This document shows, one piece after another, positions 40,574 to 49,202 of a stretch of 64,000 bases of DNA. The DNA lies in the NCBI RefSeq assembly GCF_030283205.1, contig NZ_JASNWF010000001.1, forward strand, positions 434,001 through 498,000. The letters are read 5' to 3'. Source of the stretch: Actinomadura opuntiae (GTDB taxonomy: Bacteria > Actinomycetota > Actinomycetes > Streptosporangiales > Streptosporangiaceae). The notes beneath the pieces were generated by a model, which had not been told where the DNA came from, made no database searches, and saw nothing but the letters and a program-made list of their open reading frames with translations. The translations under genes were made by a program, and so were the position numbers. Position 1 is the first letter of the stretch. Every line of letters starts with the position of its first letter.

Positions 40574-41581
40574 ATGAGCCTCACTCAGGGTTTGGTGTCG
40601 CCGCGCACCCCGCTGCGGCGGTTCCTGGATCGAGAGCTGTCGGCCGGGGTCCGCCGTGTGCGCGCCACCTACCGATCCCGACTGCCCACCCGTCCGCTGA
40701 TCCTGCCCGGCCCCGGCGTCGGCTACGAGGCCGGTACCATCGGCACGGCTATCGACCAGCGGCTGCGGCTGGCGTTCACCTGCAGCGCGCCCGTCGACGC
40801 GGCCACCCTGCTCGGCGTGGACGGATGCGTCCTCGCCGCGGAGCGAAGCGGAGACCCGGCGGTGCGCGCCATCGCCGACACCGGCCGGCACCTGATGGCG
40901 GAGCTGGCCGCCGCGGTGCAGTCGATGCGCCTGGACGACCGCCGCGAGCTGATGCTGCGCGCCGACCAGGACGAGGAGCACCTGGCCCGCCTGCTGCTGG
41001 CCGCCGCCTGGTACGCGGTCAATCTGCGCAACCCGTTCGCGTTCGGCGACACCCCGCTGTGCAAGGCCGCCCACGCCCGCCCCGAAACCTTCGATCTGGC
41101 GGCGCTGCTGGCCGTCCCGCACCGCGACCTGGTCGCAGACCTGCTCGCCCAACTCCACCGCGCCCAGAACGGGCCGCTGGACCAGCTGCGCGCCGCCACC
41201 ACGCCCGGCCGGTGCCGGCCCGGCCCGACCTTCGACGGCAGAGCCCACGTCTCCGCCGACGCCGACCTGATCGCCGACGGGCTGCTGCTGGACTTCAAGA
41301 GCACCCGCCGCGTCCACCACTTCCCGCTGCCGGCGATCCTGCAGCTGCTCGGCTACGTCCTGCTCGACCTCACCGACTCCCACGCCATTGACACCGTCGG
41401 CCTCTACATGACCCGTGCTGGCGCCCTGATCACCTGGCCGCTGGAGGACTACCTGGACCTGCTGGGCGCCCGCCGCCGCGAGCTGGCCGAGCTGCGCGCA
41501 GCCTTCGCCCGCCTGCTGACCTACCCCGGCTGCCGCGCCGACGACGACCCGCTCCCCGAGCAGCTCGCCGGGGTCGAGTAG
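40574..41581 (+). CDS. PD-(D/E)XK nuclease-like protein
   Basis: 335 residues from ATG 40574. N-terminal two thirds are helical (RVRATYRSRLPTRPLILPGP, TIGTAIDQRLRLAF). Residues about 225-310 read VSADADLIADGLLLDFKSTR then FPLPAILQLLGYVLLDL and VGLYMTRAGALITWPLEDYL. The D...D-x-K core with a following Q-LLGY helix is the pattern of PD-(D/E)XK domains of the RecB/Cas4 type. It ends in a TAG; the same frame continues for 53 codons into a zinc finger. Transcribed divergently from the DnaG-C-like gene. A DNA-processing role is inferred. Confidence 0.6.
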   Translation: MSLTQGLVSPRTPLRRFLDRELSAGVRRVRATYRSRLPTRPLILPGPGVGYEAGTIGTAIDQRLRLAFTCSAPVDAATLLGVDGCVLAAERSGDPAVRAIADTGRHLMAELAAAVQSMRLDDRRELMLRADQDEEHLARLLLAAAWYAVNLRNPFAFGDTPLCKAAHARPETFDLAALLAVPHRDLVADLLAQLHRAQNGPLDQLRAATTPGRCRPGPTFDGRAHVSADADLIADGLLLDFKSTRRVHHFPLPAILQLLGYVLLDLTDSHAIDTVGLYMTRAGALITWPLEDYLDLLGARRRELAELRAAFARLLTYPGCRADDDPLPEQLAGVE

Positions 41582-41740
41582 CTGCTGGCCGACCTCGCCC
41601 CGGTTATCGCCGACGGCTGCTGCCGCGTCTGCGCCCGACCGCTCGTCCGCCCCATGGTCAGCCCCGGACGGCCGCGGCTGTACTGCTCGCCGTTTTGCAC
41701 CGACCGCGCCAAGACGCTGCGCCACCACGGATGGCTGTAG
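41582..41740 (+). other. In-frame zinc-finger extension after TAG
   Basis: The reading frame of the upstream gene continues past its TAG (41579-41581) for 52 codons: DGCCRVCARPLVRPM ... RPRLYCSPFCTDRAKTLRHH, then stops at 41740. The CxxC...CxxxC set is a plausible zinc ribbon. No start codon with a ribosome site lies between. Either TAG is a nonsense mutation, or it is read through, or this is a separate very small gene. Confidence 0.5.
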
Positions 41741-41905
41741 GCGACCTGCCGAGCGCGCCCGCAGCAGGCGTCGCCAAGCCCGCGCGTTCGGGTTCACCAT
41801 CGGCACCCGCAGCCGGCATTGAGATGAGCGCTCCGGCGGGGCGCCCCGCTCTGCGCACCAGCACCTCGCCTGCCTTGCCGGGCAGGTCCACCGTCCAGAC
41901 CCGCC
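41741..41905. other. Intergenic region between convergent genes
   Basis: No gene seen. No strong terminator hairpin recognised. Confidence 0.35.
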
Positions 41906-42523
41906 CTAACCAGGCCCCATGGTCTTGGGACTGGTTCGTGGTTCTGGGGCGGGCGGCCGCGGGTGATCGTTCGGGCTACTGGCGGCGGCGCCATTGGATG
42001 ATTTGATCATGTGAGCCAACTCGCTGATGATGACGTGAACCGGGCGCGAGGTGCCCAGGCCGGTCGGGGCGAGAGGTCGGATGGGGCCGCTGCGTCGCGC
42101 CCGGGCGTGTTCGAGGCTCCACCGCACCGGGGGCTCGCCTGCTTGGAGGCGCTGGAGGTTGAAGGCGTCGCCCCGAAGGCGGGCGAGTGCGATCTCACGC
42201 CTGATCTCGGCGTCGGTTGTGGGTGCTGGTTCGGCCTGGCGTCGTGGAGTTGGTGGCCGGGCTGGGCCAACGGGCTGGAAGCCGCGGCGTGGATCCGGGG
42301 TGTGCTGCAAATTCTTGGTCGGCGGGAGGGTGGCGATGACCGCCTTTCGATGGCGGATCTCGGCGATTACAGGGTCGACGTCGGCAGATGTTCGGCGACA
42401 CAACGGGCAAGAACGCGCGTAGTGGCCGTGGCGGCAGTCGGGGCGGCCGTGGAGTGAATCGGCAAGTGCGGCGCGGTTCTCCAGGCACTCAGTGGTTGCC
42501 GGGAGAAGATCATCATTCTCCAT
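41906..42523 (-). CDS. Hypothetical protein with Cys/His cluster
   Basis: 205 residues from ATG 42523. N-terminal RPDCRHGHYARSCPLCRR (residues about 27-44) is a compact C-H-H-C-C cluster that could bind zinc. A Pro-rich middle and a basic helical part (ALARLRGDAFNLQRLQAGEP) follow. It lies 120 bp downstream of the PLD-DnaB gene on the same strand and may be co-transcribed. Family unknown. Confidence 0.5.
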   Translation of the reverse strand: MENDDLLPATTECLENRAALADSLHGRPDCRHGHYARSCPLCRRTSADVDPVIAEIRHRKAVIATLPPTKNLQHTPDPRRGFQPVGPARPPTPRRQAEPAPTTDAEIRREIALARLRGDAFNLQRLQAGEPPVRWSLEHARARRSGPIRPLAPTGLGTSRPVHVIISELAHMIKSSNGAAASSPNDHPRPPAPEPRTSPKTMGPG

Positions 42524-42643
42524 GTACACGCGGTTAATCGTGCAGAGATACCGGTGATCGACGGGAGCGATTTGCGCCGCGATTACCGCCGGAACGGTAG
42601 AACTTGGGTTCTCTATCGACCTCCGCCGACCTTCGCGTACCGG

Positions 42644-44137
42644 TTAGTCTTCTTCTTCGGTTTCTTCCTCCTTTTCATCTGCTGGTACTGCTGGACTCGG
42701 CCACGCCATGTCGACGAAGCGGCTGTAGTGCCCTTGGAAGGCCACGGTGATGGTCGCGGTCGGACCCTGGCGATGTTTGGCCAGGAGCAGGTCGGCTTCC
42801 CCCGCACGAGGGGAATCACGGAAGTAGGCGTCTTCCCGGTGCAGCAGGATCACCAGGTCGGCCGCGTGCGCGATGGCGTCGGATTCACGTAGATCAGCGA
42901 GTATGGGGATCTTGTCTGTGCGCTGCTCGGGGCCGCGGTTGAGCTGGGCGGTGACCACAATCGGCACATTGAGCGTACGGGCCAGCGCCTTGATGCGGCG
43001 GATGATCTCGTTGACCTCGCTCTCGCGGGTCTCGCCCGGGAAGTCGGGCTCGATCAACTGGAGATAGTCGACGGCGATCAGCCGCGCGTCGTAGTCGTGC
43101 GCCAAACGCGTCGCTTCGTCGCACAACGCCCCGATGCTCAAAGCTCCGGTGTCGTTGATCATCAGCGGTGACTCGGCGACTTGCTGCATCTTTCCCGCAA
43201 GGCGAGTCCAGTCGCTGTCGTTCATCGTCCCGCTTCGCATCGCGTGCAGGGCGACTCGAGCCTCGGCGGACAAGATCCGCATCTCCAACTCGACGGTCGG
43301 CATCTCCAGACTGAATAGCGCCGCGGGGATCTTGTGCTTGATGGCAGCGAACCGCAGCAGGTCGAGTAGCAGCGTCGACTTCCCGAGAGCGGGACGTGCT
43401 CCGATCACGGTGAGGGTCCCAGGGCGAAGACCGCCGGTCAGAGCATCCAAGTCAGCGAACCCGGTCGGGACACCGATGCCGACGCCACCGCACGAGCCGA
43501 TGGCTTCAATGGTCTCCAGACAATCGAGCATGGAATCGCTCACGAACCAGGTCGGGTCGGCGGGACCTGGCCGCCGTGCTCGGCCGATTGACGAACGACG
43601 AGACTGTCGGACGAAGGAGGCGACCACCTCCGGGGTGACCAGAAGACCATGCGGGTGTTCCGCCCAGGCAAGCACACCATCCAGAACCCGTTGCAGGGTG
43701 TCCTTGTCGTCGATATCGGAATCAAGGACAAGTCCGGCCTCGTGATTGCGGTCCCAGCCGCCGCGGGTCAGGTTGGCCGACCCGATGTAGGCGGCTGCAC
43801 GGCCGTTCCGATCACGCGAATAGTAGGTTTTGGCGTTCTGCCAGCCGACGGAAGGTGTGGCCAGATGGATGGTCGCGGTCTCCCCGAAGTCGGCTGTGAC
43901 AGCGGACAGTAGCCGCAGGGCGCCGGGATCGGTCTGTTCAGGATTACCGCCCAGTACGGCGTGGAACCGGCCGCCGCGTTCCAGCAGGGCGGCTACCGGC
44001 CCACTGAGCGATTCCACCCCCGGCAGGGTGAGGAAACTGGTGCGCAGCGCCGCCAGTTCGGCGGTGTCGAGGCGGGGCACCAGCCAGTCGGCGAGGTCCG
44101 CCGACGAGCCATCCAGGACGGTGTCGAGATAGCGCAT
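42644..44137 (-). CDS. Fusion of a phospholipase-D-like nuclease domain with a DnaB-type helicase domain
   Basis: 497 residues from ATG 44137. Residues about 60-150 resemble a single PLD/HKD domain: FHAVLGGN, TIHLATPSVGWQNAKTYYSR, YIGSANLTRGGWDRNHEAGL. The HxK His seems replaced (NAK), although the Lys, GSAN and Glu are kept. Residues about 200-480 are a DnaB C-terminal RecA-like domain: GVPTGFADLDALTGGLRPGT, Walker A GARPALGKST, LFSLEMPTVELEMR, Walker B LIAVDYLQLI, TAQLNRGPEQRTDK, LRESDAIAHAADLVILLHRE. The normal DnaB N-terminal domain is absent. It would be a hexameric ATPase carrying a possible nuclease. Acidic Glu-rich tail. Confidence 0.8.
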   Translation of the reverse strand: MRYLDTVLDGSSADLADWLVPRLDTAELAALRTSFLTLPGVESLSGPVAALLERGGRFHAVLGGNPEQTDPGALRLLSAVTADFGETATIHLATPSVGWQNAKTYYSRDRNGRAAAYIGSANLTRGGWDRNHEAGLVLDSDIDDKDTLQRVLDGVLAWAEHPHGLLVTPEVVASFVRQSRRSSIGRARRPGPADPTWFVSDSMLDCLETIEAIGSCGGVGIGVPTGFADLDALTGGLRPGTLTVIGARPALGKSTLLLDLLRFAAIKHKIPAALFSLEMPTVELEMRILSAEARVALHAMRSGTMNDSDWTRLAGKMQQVAESPLMINDTGALSIGALCDEATRLAHDYDARLIAVDYLQLIEPDFPGETRESEVNEIIRRIKALARTLNVPIVVTAQLNRGPEQRTDKIPILADLRESDAIAHAADLVILLHREDAYFRDSPRAGEADLLLAKHRQGPTATITVAFQGHYSRFVDMAWPSPAVPADEKEEETEEED

Positions 44138-44503
44138 GGCCCGGGAACCTACGCTGTCCTCCCCCAGGCCGGTGGTGACATGAGCGGATACTGGTGCGGG
44201 TTTGGCTCGGCCGTTCCAGCCGGGCGCCGTCCCCGTGCCCGGGTGCAGGTTGGCTCATCGCGATATGATTTGACCTTGGTCGGTGACGTCAGCCATATCT
44301 ACATCACGGCACTAACCGCCGTTCCCGTTCCGCCAGGACCGCACGAAATCGGCCAGAGTGCGTCGTGGACATGGCGGTGCGGTTGACCGGCGGCCCGGTT
44401 GATTGCCCATGACCACGTTGGTGCCCGCGGCCAGGGAGCGGAAATGCTTCTGGTCCTCGCAGGGCCGCCGCCGCGGCGGCCCTGCGACTCCCACGCCGGG
44501 GAG
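44138..44503. other. Intergenic region
   Basis: About 365 bp with no convincing gene. It should contain the promoter of the PLD-DnaB gene on the minus strand. An AT-richer stretch around 44260-44300 (CGATATGATTTGACC) is the best candidate. Confidence 0.35.
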
Positions 44504-46660
44504 TCACCGGGCGCTCTGGGGCAAAGTGGTGTCGCCGCCAGCGTTGTCGACGCTCTCGTCGTCCGAGGCCGGGCCGGCGAGTGGAACCAGGTCGACACGG
44601 CCATCGTCCAGCGCGGTGAACCGGTGCTGCGGGTTCTGCAGGTCGGCGGTGTGGTCGGTGACCGGCCAGGCCACGCCGAAGGCGTGTGCGTGCGGGCACC
44701 ACAGCACCAGGCGGCCGAACGGGTCGTAGCCGTGCCGGGTTCCGGCGTCGAGTTCGTGCCGGTAGAACAGCGCGGCCAGCAGGCCGGCGTGCTCGCCGTC
44801 GTCGGCCGACGGCCCCCACCAGGACACGGTCGCCAAATAGGCCGCAGCGTCCGGAGCCGCGTCCGGGGCTGCCTCGATACCCGCGTCGGCGGAGGCATCG
44901 GGGGCGGGGAGCGGTAGCGGCGCGGGGCCGGGCGCGTCGACCCGGGCCGGGATCCACTGCTGCAGTTGCGCGTGGCCCCCGATCTGCTGCCGGTGGTGCA
45001 GGGCGATGCGGTCGGCGGCGTGCGCGAGCGCGGCCGTCAACGCGGGAGACTGGCCGGTCTCGGCGGCATGGTCGTGGGCGGCGCGCACGGCGAGCAGGTC
45101 GCGCACCGCCATCGGGTACAGGTACGGCTCCTCGTGCGCCACGAGCCGGGTGACCAGGGCGCGGTCGGCGTCGGTGGGTACGGGCATGACGCGGATCACC
45201 GCGTCCCGCTCGCTCGTACCGACTGGGTCCAGGTAGCCGCCGGTCAGGAGGTGGTGGGCGTGGGCGGCGACCCAATCGCGCGCCACCCGCAGAGCCGCCC
45301 CAGGAAGAGCCGCCTTCCGCGCAGCGGTCTCCCCCGCAGCCTCCGCTCGCGCGGGCGGCTGCTCGCCGGCGGCCGCGTCCTGGACCGCGGCGTCCTGGAC
45401 CGCGGCGTGCAGCACCGGCAGGTGCTCCAGGTCGGCGGCCAGCTGCTCGGGGTCCCAGGGCACCTGGACCGGACGCTCGTGCGCGGTGAACCGCGCGACC
45501 GTGTCGGCGGTGTAGCTGCTGCGGGGATAGATCTCCAGGCGGCGGCCGATCAGCGCGTCGATGTCCTCCAAGTCGGCGCGTTCGACGCGCGGGTCGCTGA
45601 GCGGGCCGCCGGACGGCCGGTCGGCGCGGCGGTCCAGCGCGGCGGTCAGCCGGTGCCGCTGGCGGACCAGGGCAGGCGCGTCGGCGAGCGCGTCGGCGTC
45701 GGTGATCGCGAAGCCGAGGTAGTACGCCTTCGGCAGCACGATCAGGCGGTTGTCCTCGTTCAGGGACGGGCGTGTGGTGGACAGGAGCGCGAACCAGAAC
45801 GCGCGGCGCGCCTGCTCGGTGCTGAGCCGCCCGGTCGCCATCAGGTGCGCGGCGATCTCCTCGGCCCAGACGGTGGGGGGCAGGGTGGCGCCGTCGGGCA
45901 TCGCCAGCACCACCACGGTGCGATGGGCCTGCACCGCCCCGCCCGGGTCCCTGGGGATGCGCGCAATGCCCGGCGTGTGCGTCTTCCTCGCACCGCCCCT
46001 GCCGTCGGGGTGGGTGAACGCGTCCGTCTGGTCCGCGGGCAACGGCCCGTCGAAGATGCGGACGTGCAGGTCGCTCGGGGTGTAGCCGGGCCGGTCTAGG
46101 CGCACCAGCTCATCGGTGGCCCGCGGTAGCAGCGCGGGCAGCGGCGGCAGGTCCACCCACATCGGCACCGGCAGCCGGTACTCCTCCGACAGCGCGCCGC
46201 CGGCGCGCACCGCGCGGCCGGTGATGGCCGCCCACAGCGCGATGGTCTCGGGCCGCCACAGCGGCCGGACCTTGGGGATCGTCCACCAGTCCCGGACGTG
46301 CCGGTCGCCGTGCACGGAGAAGAACCCCGCGGTGCCCTCGCCCTCGGCCAGCAGGAAGGCCGGGACCGGCAGCGCGTCGGCGGCCGCGGCCGCGGCCGGG
46401 TCGGCGGCGCGCCGGCGGGTGGCCTGCCACCAGGTCCGCGCCTTCTCCTTGCCGACCCCGGTGTAGGCGCGGACCTGCGCCAGCCCCCACAGCGCGCCCG
46501 GCCCGAGCGGCGCGTCCGACTCGTTCTCCATGCGGTTTCCACTGCTGTTCGAGGCACTGTTTGAGGCACTGTTCGGGGTGCTGTTCAGGCTGTTGTCGCC
46601 GGTACCGTTGCCGGTGCTGTTCTCGCTGTCGCCGGGGACCGCGGGGCCGCGCAGGGTCAT
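44504..46660 (-). CDS. Large hypothetical protein of the mobile block
   Basis: 718 residues from ATG 46660, which overlaps the upstream stop (ATGA). An Asn/Ser-repeat leader (NSTPNSASNSASNSSGN) precedes GALWGLAQVRAYTGVGKEKA, a helix-turn-helix-like opening, and long globular regions with GFFSVHGDRHVRDWWTIPKV and RTVVVLAMPDGATLPPTVWA. No catalytic motif recognised. An Ala/Pro-rich linker lies near residues 600-640. Its layout resembles uncharacterised large proteins of actinobacterial integrative elements. It forms an operon with the small upstream gene. Confidence 0.6.
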   Translation of the reverse strand: MTLRGPAVPGDSENSTGNGTGDNSLNSTPNSASNSASNSSGNRMENESDAPLGPGALWGLAQVRAYTGVGKEKARTWWQATRRRAADPAAAAAADALPVPAFLLAEGEGTAGFFSVHGDRHVRDWWTIPKVRPLWRPETIALWAAITGRAVRAGGALSEEYRLPVPMWVDLPPLPALLPRATDELVRLDRPGYTPSDLHVRIFDGPLPADQTDAFTHPDGRGGARKTHTPGIARIPRDPGGAVQAHRTVVVLAMPDGATLPPTVWAEEIAAHLMATGRLSTEQARRAFWFALLSTTRPSLNEDNRLIVLPKAYYLGFAITDADALADAPALVRQRHRLTAALDRRADRPSGGPLSDPRVERADLEDIDALIGRRLEIYPRSSYTADTVARFTAHERPVQVPWDPEQLAADLEHLPVLHAAVQDAAVQDAAAGEQPPARAEAAGETAARKAALPGAALRVARDWVAAHAHHLLTGGYLDPVGTSERDAVIRVMPVPTDADRALVTRLVAHEEPYLYPMAVRDLLAVRAAHDHAAETGQSPALTAALAHAADRIALHHRQQIGGHAQLQQWIPARVDAPGPAPLPLPAPDASADAGIEAAPDAAPDAAAYLATVSWWGPSADDGEHAGLLAALFYRHELDAGTRHGYDPFGRLVLWCPHAHAFGVAWPVTDHTADLQNPQHRFTALDDGRVDLVPLAGPASDDESVDNAGGDTTLPQSAR

Positions 46661-47037
46661 CGGGCGCTCCCGTCGGTGGTGCTGGTCGGCGCGCCGGGCC
46701 GGGGCCCGTAGCCCTCCTCGGTGCCGGTGGCCGCGCAGCAGCCCGGGCAGCGCGGCAGGTCGGCGTGGTGGTAGGCGCCGCGCCGGAACCGGCCGTCGTG
46801 GCCGCACTCCGCGGCGGCGTCCACGGTCGGCCAGGTGACCGCCTCGAAGCCGCGCGGATGCGCGGAACCGGGGTCGTCGGCCGCCGTCAGCGCGTGGAAC
46901 TGCGGCCCCGCCCCCAGGTTGATCAGCCACACCCACGGCGCCGGGCGCTCTCCGCCGCCGGGACGCGCGGCCCCGGCTGCGGTACCGACCGGCGTACCGA
47001 CCGCGGGCCCCGGGTCCCGCACCCGCTCAGCGGTCAT
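46657..47037 (-). CDS. Small hypothetical protein with zinc-ribbon-like Cys/His set
   Basis: 126 residues. After a Pro/Gly-rich start, VWLINLGAGPQFHALTAADD leads to AAAECGHDGRFRRGAYHHAD followed by LPRCPGCCAATG, a C-H...C-x2-C arrangement. Translationally coupled to the 718-residue gene. Function unknown. Confidence 0.55.
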   Translation of the reverse strand: MTAERVRDPGPAVGTPVGTAAGAARPGGGERPAPWVWLINLGAGPQFHALTAADDPGSAHPRGFEAVTWPTVDAAAECGHDGRFRRGAYHHADLPRCPGCCAATGTEEGYGPRPGAPTSTTDGSAR

Positions 47038-47399
47038 CCGACTGCTCCCTCCGTGCCACCGTCCCCGGCTGCGACCTCAGTGGCCGGAGCCGCGTCGATC
47101 ATCTCATGCCTCGCGGTCATCCGACCGCTAATGCGCGCCATTGCCCTGGAATCTCGGTCAGGTGGCCCGATAGGGCTGGCGGCGGCCCGGCGTATCGGGT
47201 CACTTGGCCGCGATCCTGGGCATCGCATTGCGGGCTGCGGTCGGCTCACCGCACGCCGAGAGATGGCAGAGTTGGTTGACCGAGCTCTCGAAGAGAGTGC
47301 GGTCAGGTGCCTGGAAATGGGTTCGGGAAGGGAAGCTTCCCGGACCTTACTTCGGGTAACACGGGTTCGGCCGGACCGTCGAGCCGTGTGTGTCAGTTG
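47038..47399. other. Intergenic region
   Basis: About 360 bp between divergent genes. No gene recognised. A GGGAAGCTTCCC inverted repeat lies near 47325-47340. Confidence 0.4.
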
Positions 47400-47478
47400 C
47401 CACTGAAGGTTTCAGTCCGCCACCCAAGATTTCAGCGATCCTTCAGCGGGAGGCCGTTCGACCACCGAAGATTTCAGT
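47400..47478 (+). repeat. Three 17-bp direct repeats upstream of tniQ-like gene
   Basis: CCACTGAAGGTTTCAGT (47400-47416), CCACCCAAGATTTCAGC (47420-47436) and CCACCGAAGATTTCAGT (47462-47478) share 12 or more positions. Starts are 20 and 42 bp apart, near two helical turns and four. The last ends 13 bp before the ATG. They could be transposase-binding sites of a transposon end or operators. Confidence 0.75.
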
Positions 47479-47491
47479 GGAGGTGGTTTGC

Positions 47492-48598
47492 ATGCGGCGG
47501 CTGGGGGCGCGCAGGCTCGCGTACGTGCCGGCGCCGCTGGAGAACGAGTCGCTGTTGAGCTGGCTCGACCAGGTCACGGCGGAGTTCGGCGTCAGCCGCC
47601 CTGGAGCGGCCGAGATGGTCGGGTTGTGGAGCAGGGGCCGCAGCCCGTTCCACGTGCTGGGCTCGCAACTTCCGGGAGAGGTCCTTGAGCGGGTCACCGC
47701 GACCACGGGGCTGACGGCAATCCGGCTTGAGCAGATGACCTTGTGGAGGTACCGGCGCTCAGCCTTCCTGTTGCGGACGTCCGGTCAACGGCAGATCCTC
47801 ACTACCCCGGGCGAGTGGGTTCATGCTCAGACCTCGCTGGTGTGCCCGGAATGTTTGGCGGGCACCGGTGGCCGCTGGTTGTTGCCGTGGAAGCTGGGGT
47901 TCTCCTTCGCGTGCGTCGCGCATGGTTGCTACTTGTTGGCGGGCTGCAGGTGCGCAAAGGGTCGTGCATCTCGGGCGCCATGGCCCAGGTTTCACAGCAC
48001 TGGTTCGGTGCGGCGGGGGGCCTCGAGTTGTCCTGATTGTGGTCGATGGCTTGGGGATCTGGAGGCGCCGCGAGTGCGCAGTGACGAGGTTCTTCGAGGT
48101 CAGAGGGGCATCGACTGTCTGTTGGATGCCCCTGCTGATGGGGATGAACTCAGGCAGGTCTTCCGTGACCTCAGGTGGCTGGCCACCGTGGCTCTGGCCT
48201 ACGCCGATGGCGCCGTGGGACTACTCGCCGGAACGGATCAGCAGTTGATTGATCGGTTGGCGCGGCACGCCGACTTGCCGAGTGAGGAACGTGGTCTGGT
48301 CGCGGCGGACACCGACGTGCTGTTGAGAGCGGCCGGGTTGGTCGCTGCTGCCCGTGTCGTCTTCGCCGATAGCTTGTTGACCGGTGGCGTCTGGTTCTTC
48401 GAGGAAGCTGGCGCATGGAATGAGTTGGTGTTCCCCCTGGATGAGCGAACAGGGGCGGGGAAGTGGGCTCGCGATCTTAGTCTGATCGTGGGCAGGGCGG
48501 GGGGCCGCGAAGATCTCATCAACCTCACCGAGCGGCATCAAGTGCCGCCGTCCAGGTGGCTTCGCCCGTCGGCGGGCCGGGGGTCGGAGACGGTGTGA
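47492..48598 (+). CDS. TniQ-family protein (Tn7-like target selection)
   Basis: 368 residues from ATG 47492, with GGAGGTGG upstream. The N-terminus PAPLENESLLSWLDQVTAEF is the TniQ signature (P-P-x-ESLLSWL). Zinc-binding sets follow: LVCPECLAGTGGRW ... SFACVAHGCYLLAGCRC and SSCPDCGRWL. The helical C-terminal half ends in RHQVPPSRWLRPSAG. TniQ directs Tn7-like and CAST transposons to target sites. No TniA or TniB gene is adjacent; the only such pair in the window is at 3.6-5.7 kb and is disrupted. It may be an orphan or serve in trans. Confidence 0.8.
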   Translation: MRRLGARRLAYVPAPLENESLLSWLDQVTAEFGVSRPGAAEMVGLWSRGRSPFHVLGSQLPGEVLERVTATTGLTAIRLEQMTLWRYRRSAFLLRTSGQRQILTTPGEWVHAQTSLVCPECLAGTGGRWLLPWKLGFSFACVAHGCYLLAGCRCAKGRASRAPWPRFHSTGSVRRGASSCPDCGRWLGDLEAPRVRSDEVLRGQRGIDCLLDAPADGDELRQVFRDLRWLATVALAYADGAVGLLAGTDQQLIDRLARHADLPSEERGLVAADTDVLLRAAGLVAAARVVFADSLLTGGVWFFEEAGAWNELVFPLDERTGAGKWARDLSLIVGRAGGREDLINLTERHQVPPSRWLRPSAGRGSETV

Positions 48599-48659
48599 GC
48601 GAGGGCGCGGCGTTGGTCAGTCGGACACGTCGTCTGGCCTAAGCTTCGACGCCTCTGAG

Positions 48660-48850
48660 CCAGTGTCTCCCGCACCTTCTTCTACTCCAACCCGCAAGCC
48701 CGAGCAGCTATCGCGGACGCCATCACCGGCACCAATCTGCAGCAGAAGACGCGGATCTGACCGCTCAAGACGCCGAACAAGAAGCCTCCTGGCGGGAACG
48801 CGCACTCAACGCCGAGGACGCGCTGAAGGCCGTTCACACCGAGATTGAGC
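48660..48850 (+). pseudogene. DUF6262-like gene remnant, truncated by an IS3 element
   Basis: Plus-strand pieces SRTFFYSNPQARAAIADAIT and, after a frame change near 48758, AQDAEQEASWRERALNAEDA followed by LKAVHTEIEL. SRTFLYxNPQAR and the charged helix are features I associate with DUF6262 proteins that accompany tyrosine-recombinase transposons of the Tn554 kind. The start is missing, there is a stop in the middle, and the 3' end is cut at the IS3 left end. Confidence 0.5.
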
Positions 48851-48914
48851 TTCCCCCCGTTCCACGGACACCCGATCTGAGTTGACCTTGATTAACTTGG
48901 GAAGGAAGTGTCTC

Positions 48915-49202
48915 GTGCCACCACCTCATCCGCCCGAGTTCCGGCGCCGCGCCGTGGAGCTGGCCCGGACCGGCGACAAGTCGGTTACCGCGCTGGCCAA
49001 GAGTCTGGGTATCAGCCAGTCGTGCCTGAGCAACTGGGTCCGTCAGGCCGACATCGAGGAGGGCGACCTCGACGGTCTGAGCGCCGGCGAGCACAAAGAG
49101 CTGGTCGAGCTGCGCCGAAAGGCCCGGCAACTGGAATTGGAGAACGAGATCCTCAAGCGGGCGGCCGCCTACTTCGCTCGCGAGAACGTGTTCCCAAAAT
49201 AA
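48915..49202 (+). CDS. IS3-family transposase OrfA
   Basis: 95 residues from GTG 48915 (GGGAAGGAAG upstream). HTH: FRRRAVELARTGDKSVTALA, KSLGISQSCLSNWVRQADIE. Leucine-zipper-like end: LVELRRKARQLELENEILKR. It ends in VFPK-stop over a C CCA AAA slippery heptamer, where a -1 shift joins OrfB. Binds the terminal repeats and regulates transposition. Confidence 0.88.
   Translation: MPPPHPPEFRRRAVELARTGDKSVTALAKSLGISQSCLSNWVRQADIEEGDLDGLSAGEHKELVELRRKARQLELENEILKRAAAYFARENVFPK
49193..49199 (+). promoter_or_regulatory. -1 ribosomal frameshift site CCCAAAA
   Basis: In the OrfA frame the codons read TTC CCA AAA TAA, so CCCAAAA fits X XXY YYZ. A -1 slip leads to VPKIRYSLVREL, the start of OrfB. This is the standard IS3 mechanism for the OrfAB transposase. 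Confidence 0.7.

Noticed and set aside
47258..47330. tRNA-like stretch with a D-arm-like GGCAGAGTTGGTTGACC and a GGGTTCG near its end
   Set aside because: No consistent acceptor, anticodon and T-arm pairing could be drawn, and the T loop does not read TTCGAAT. Probably chance resemblance.
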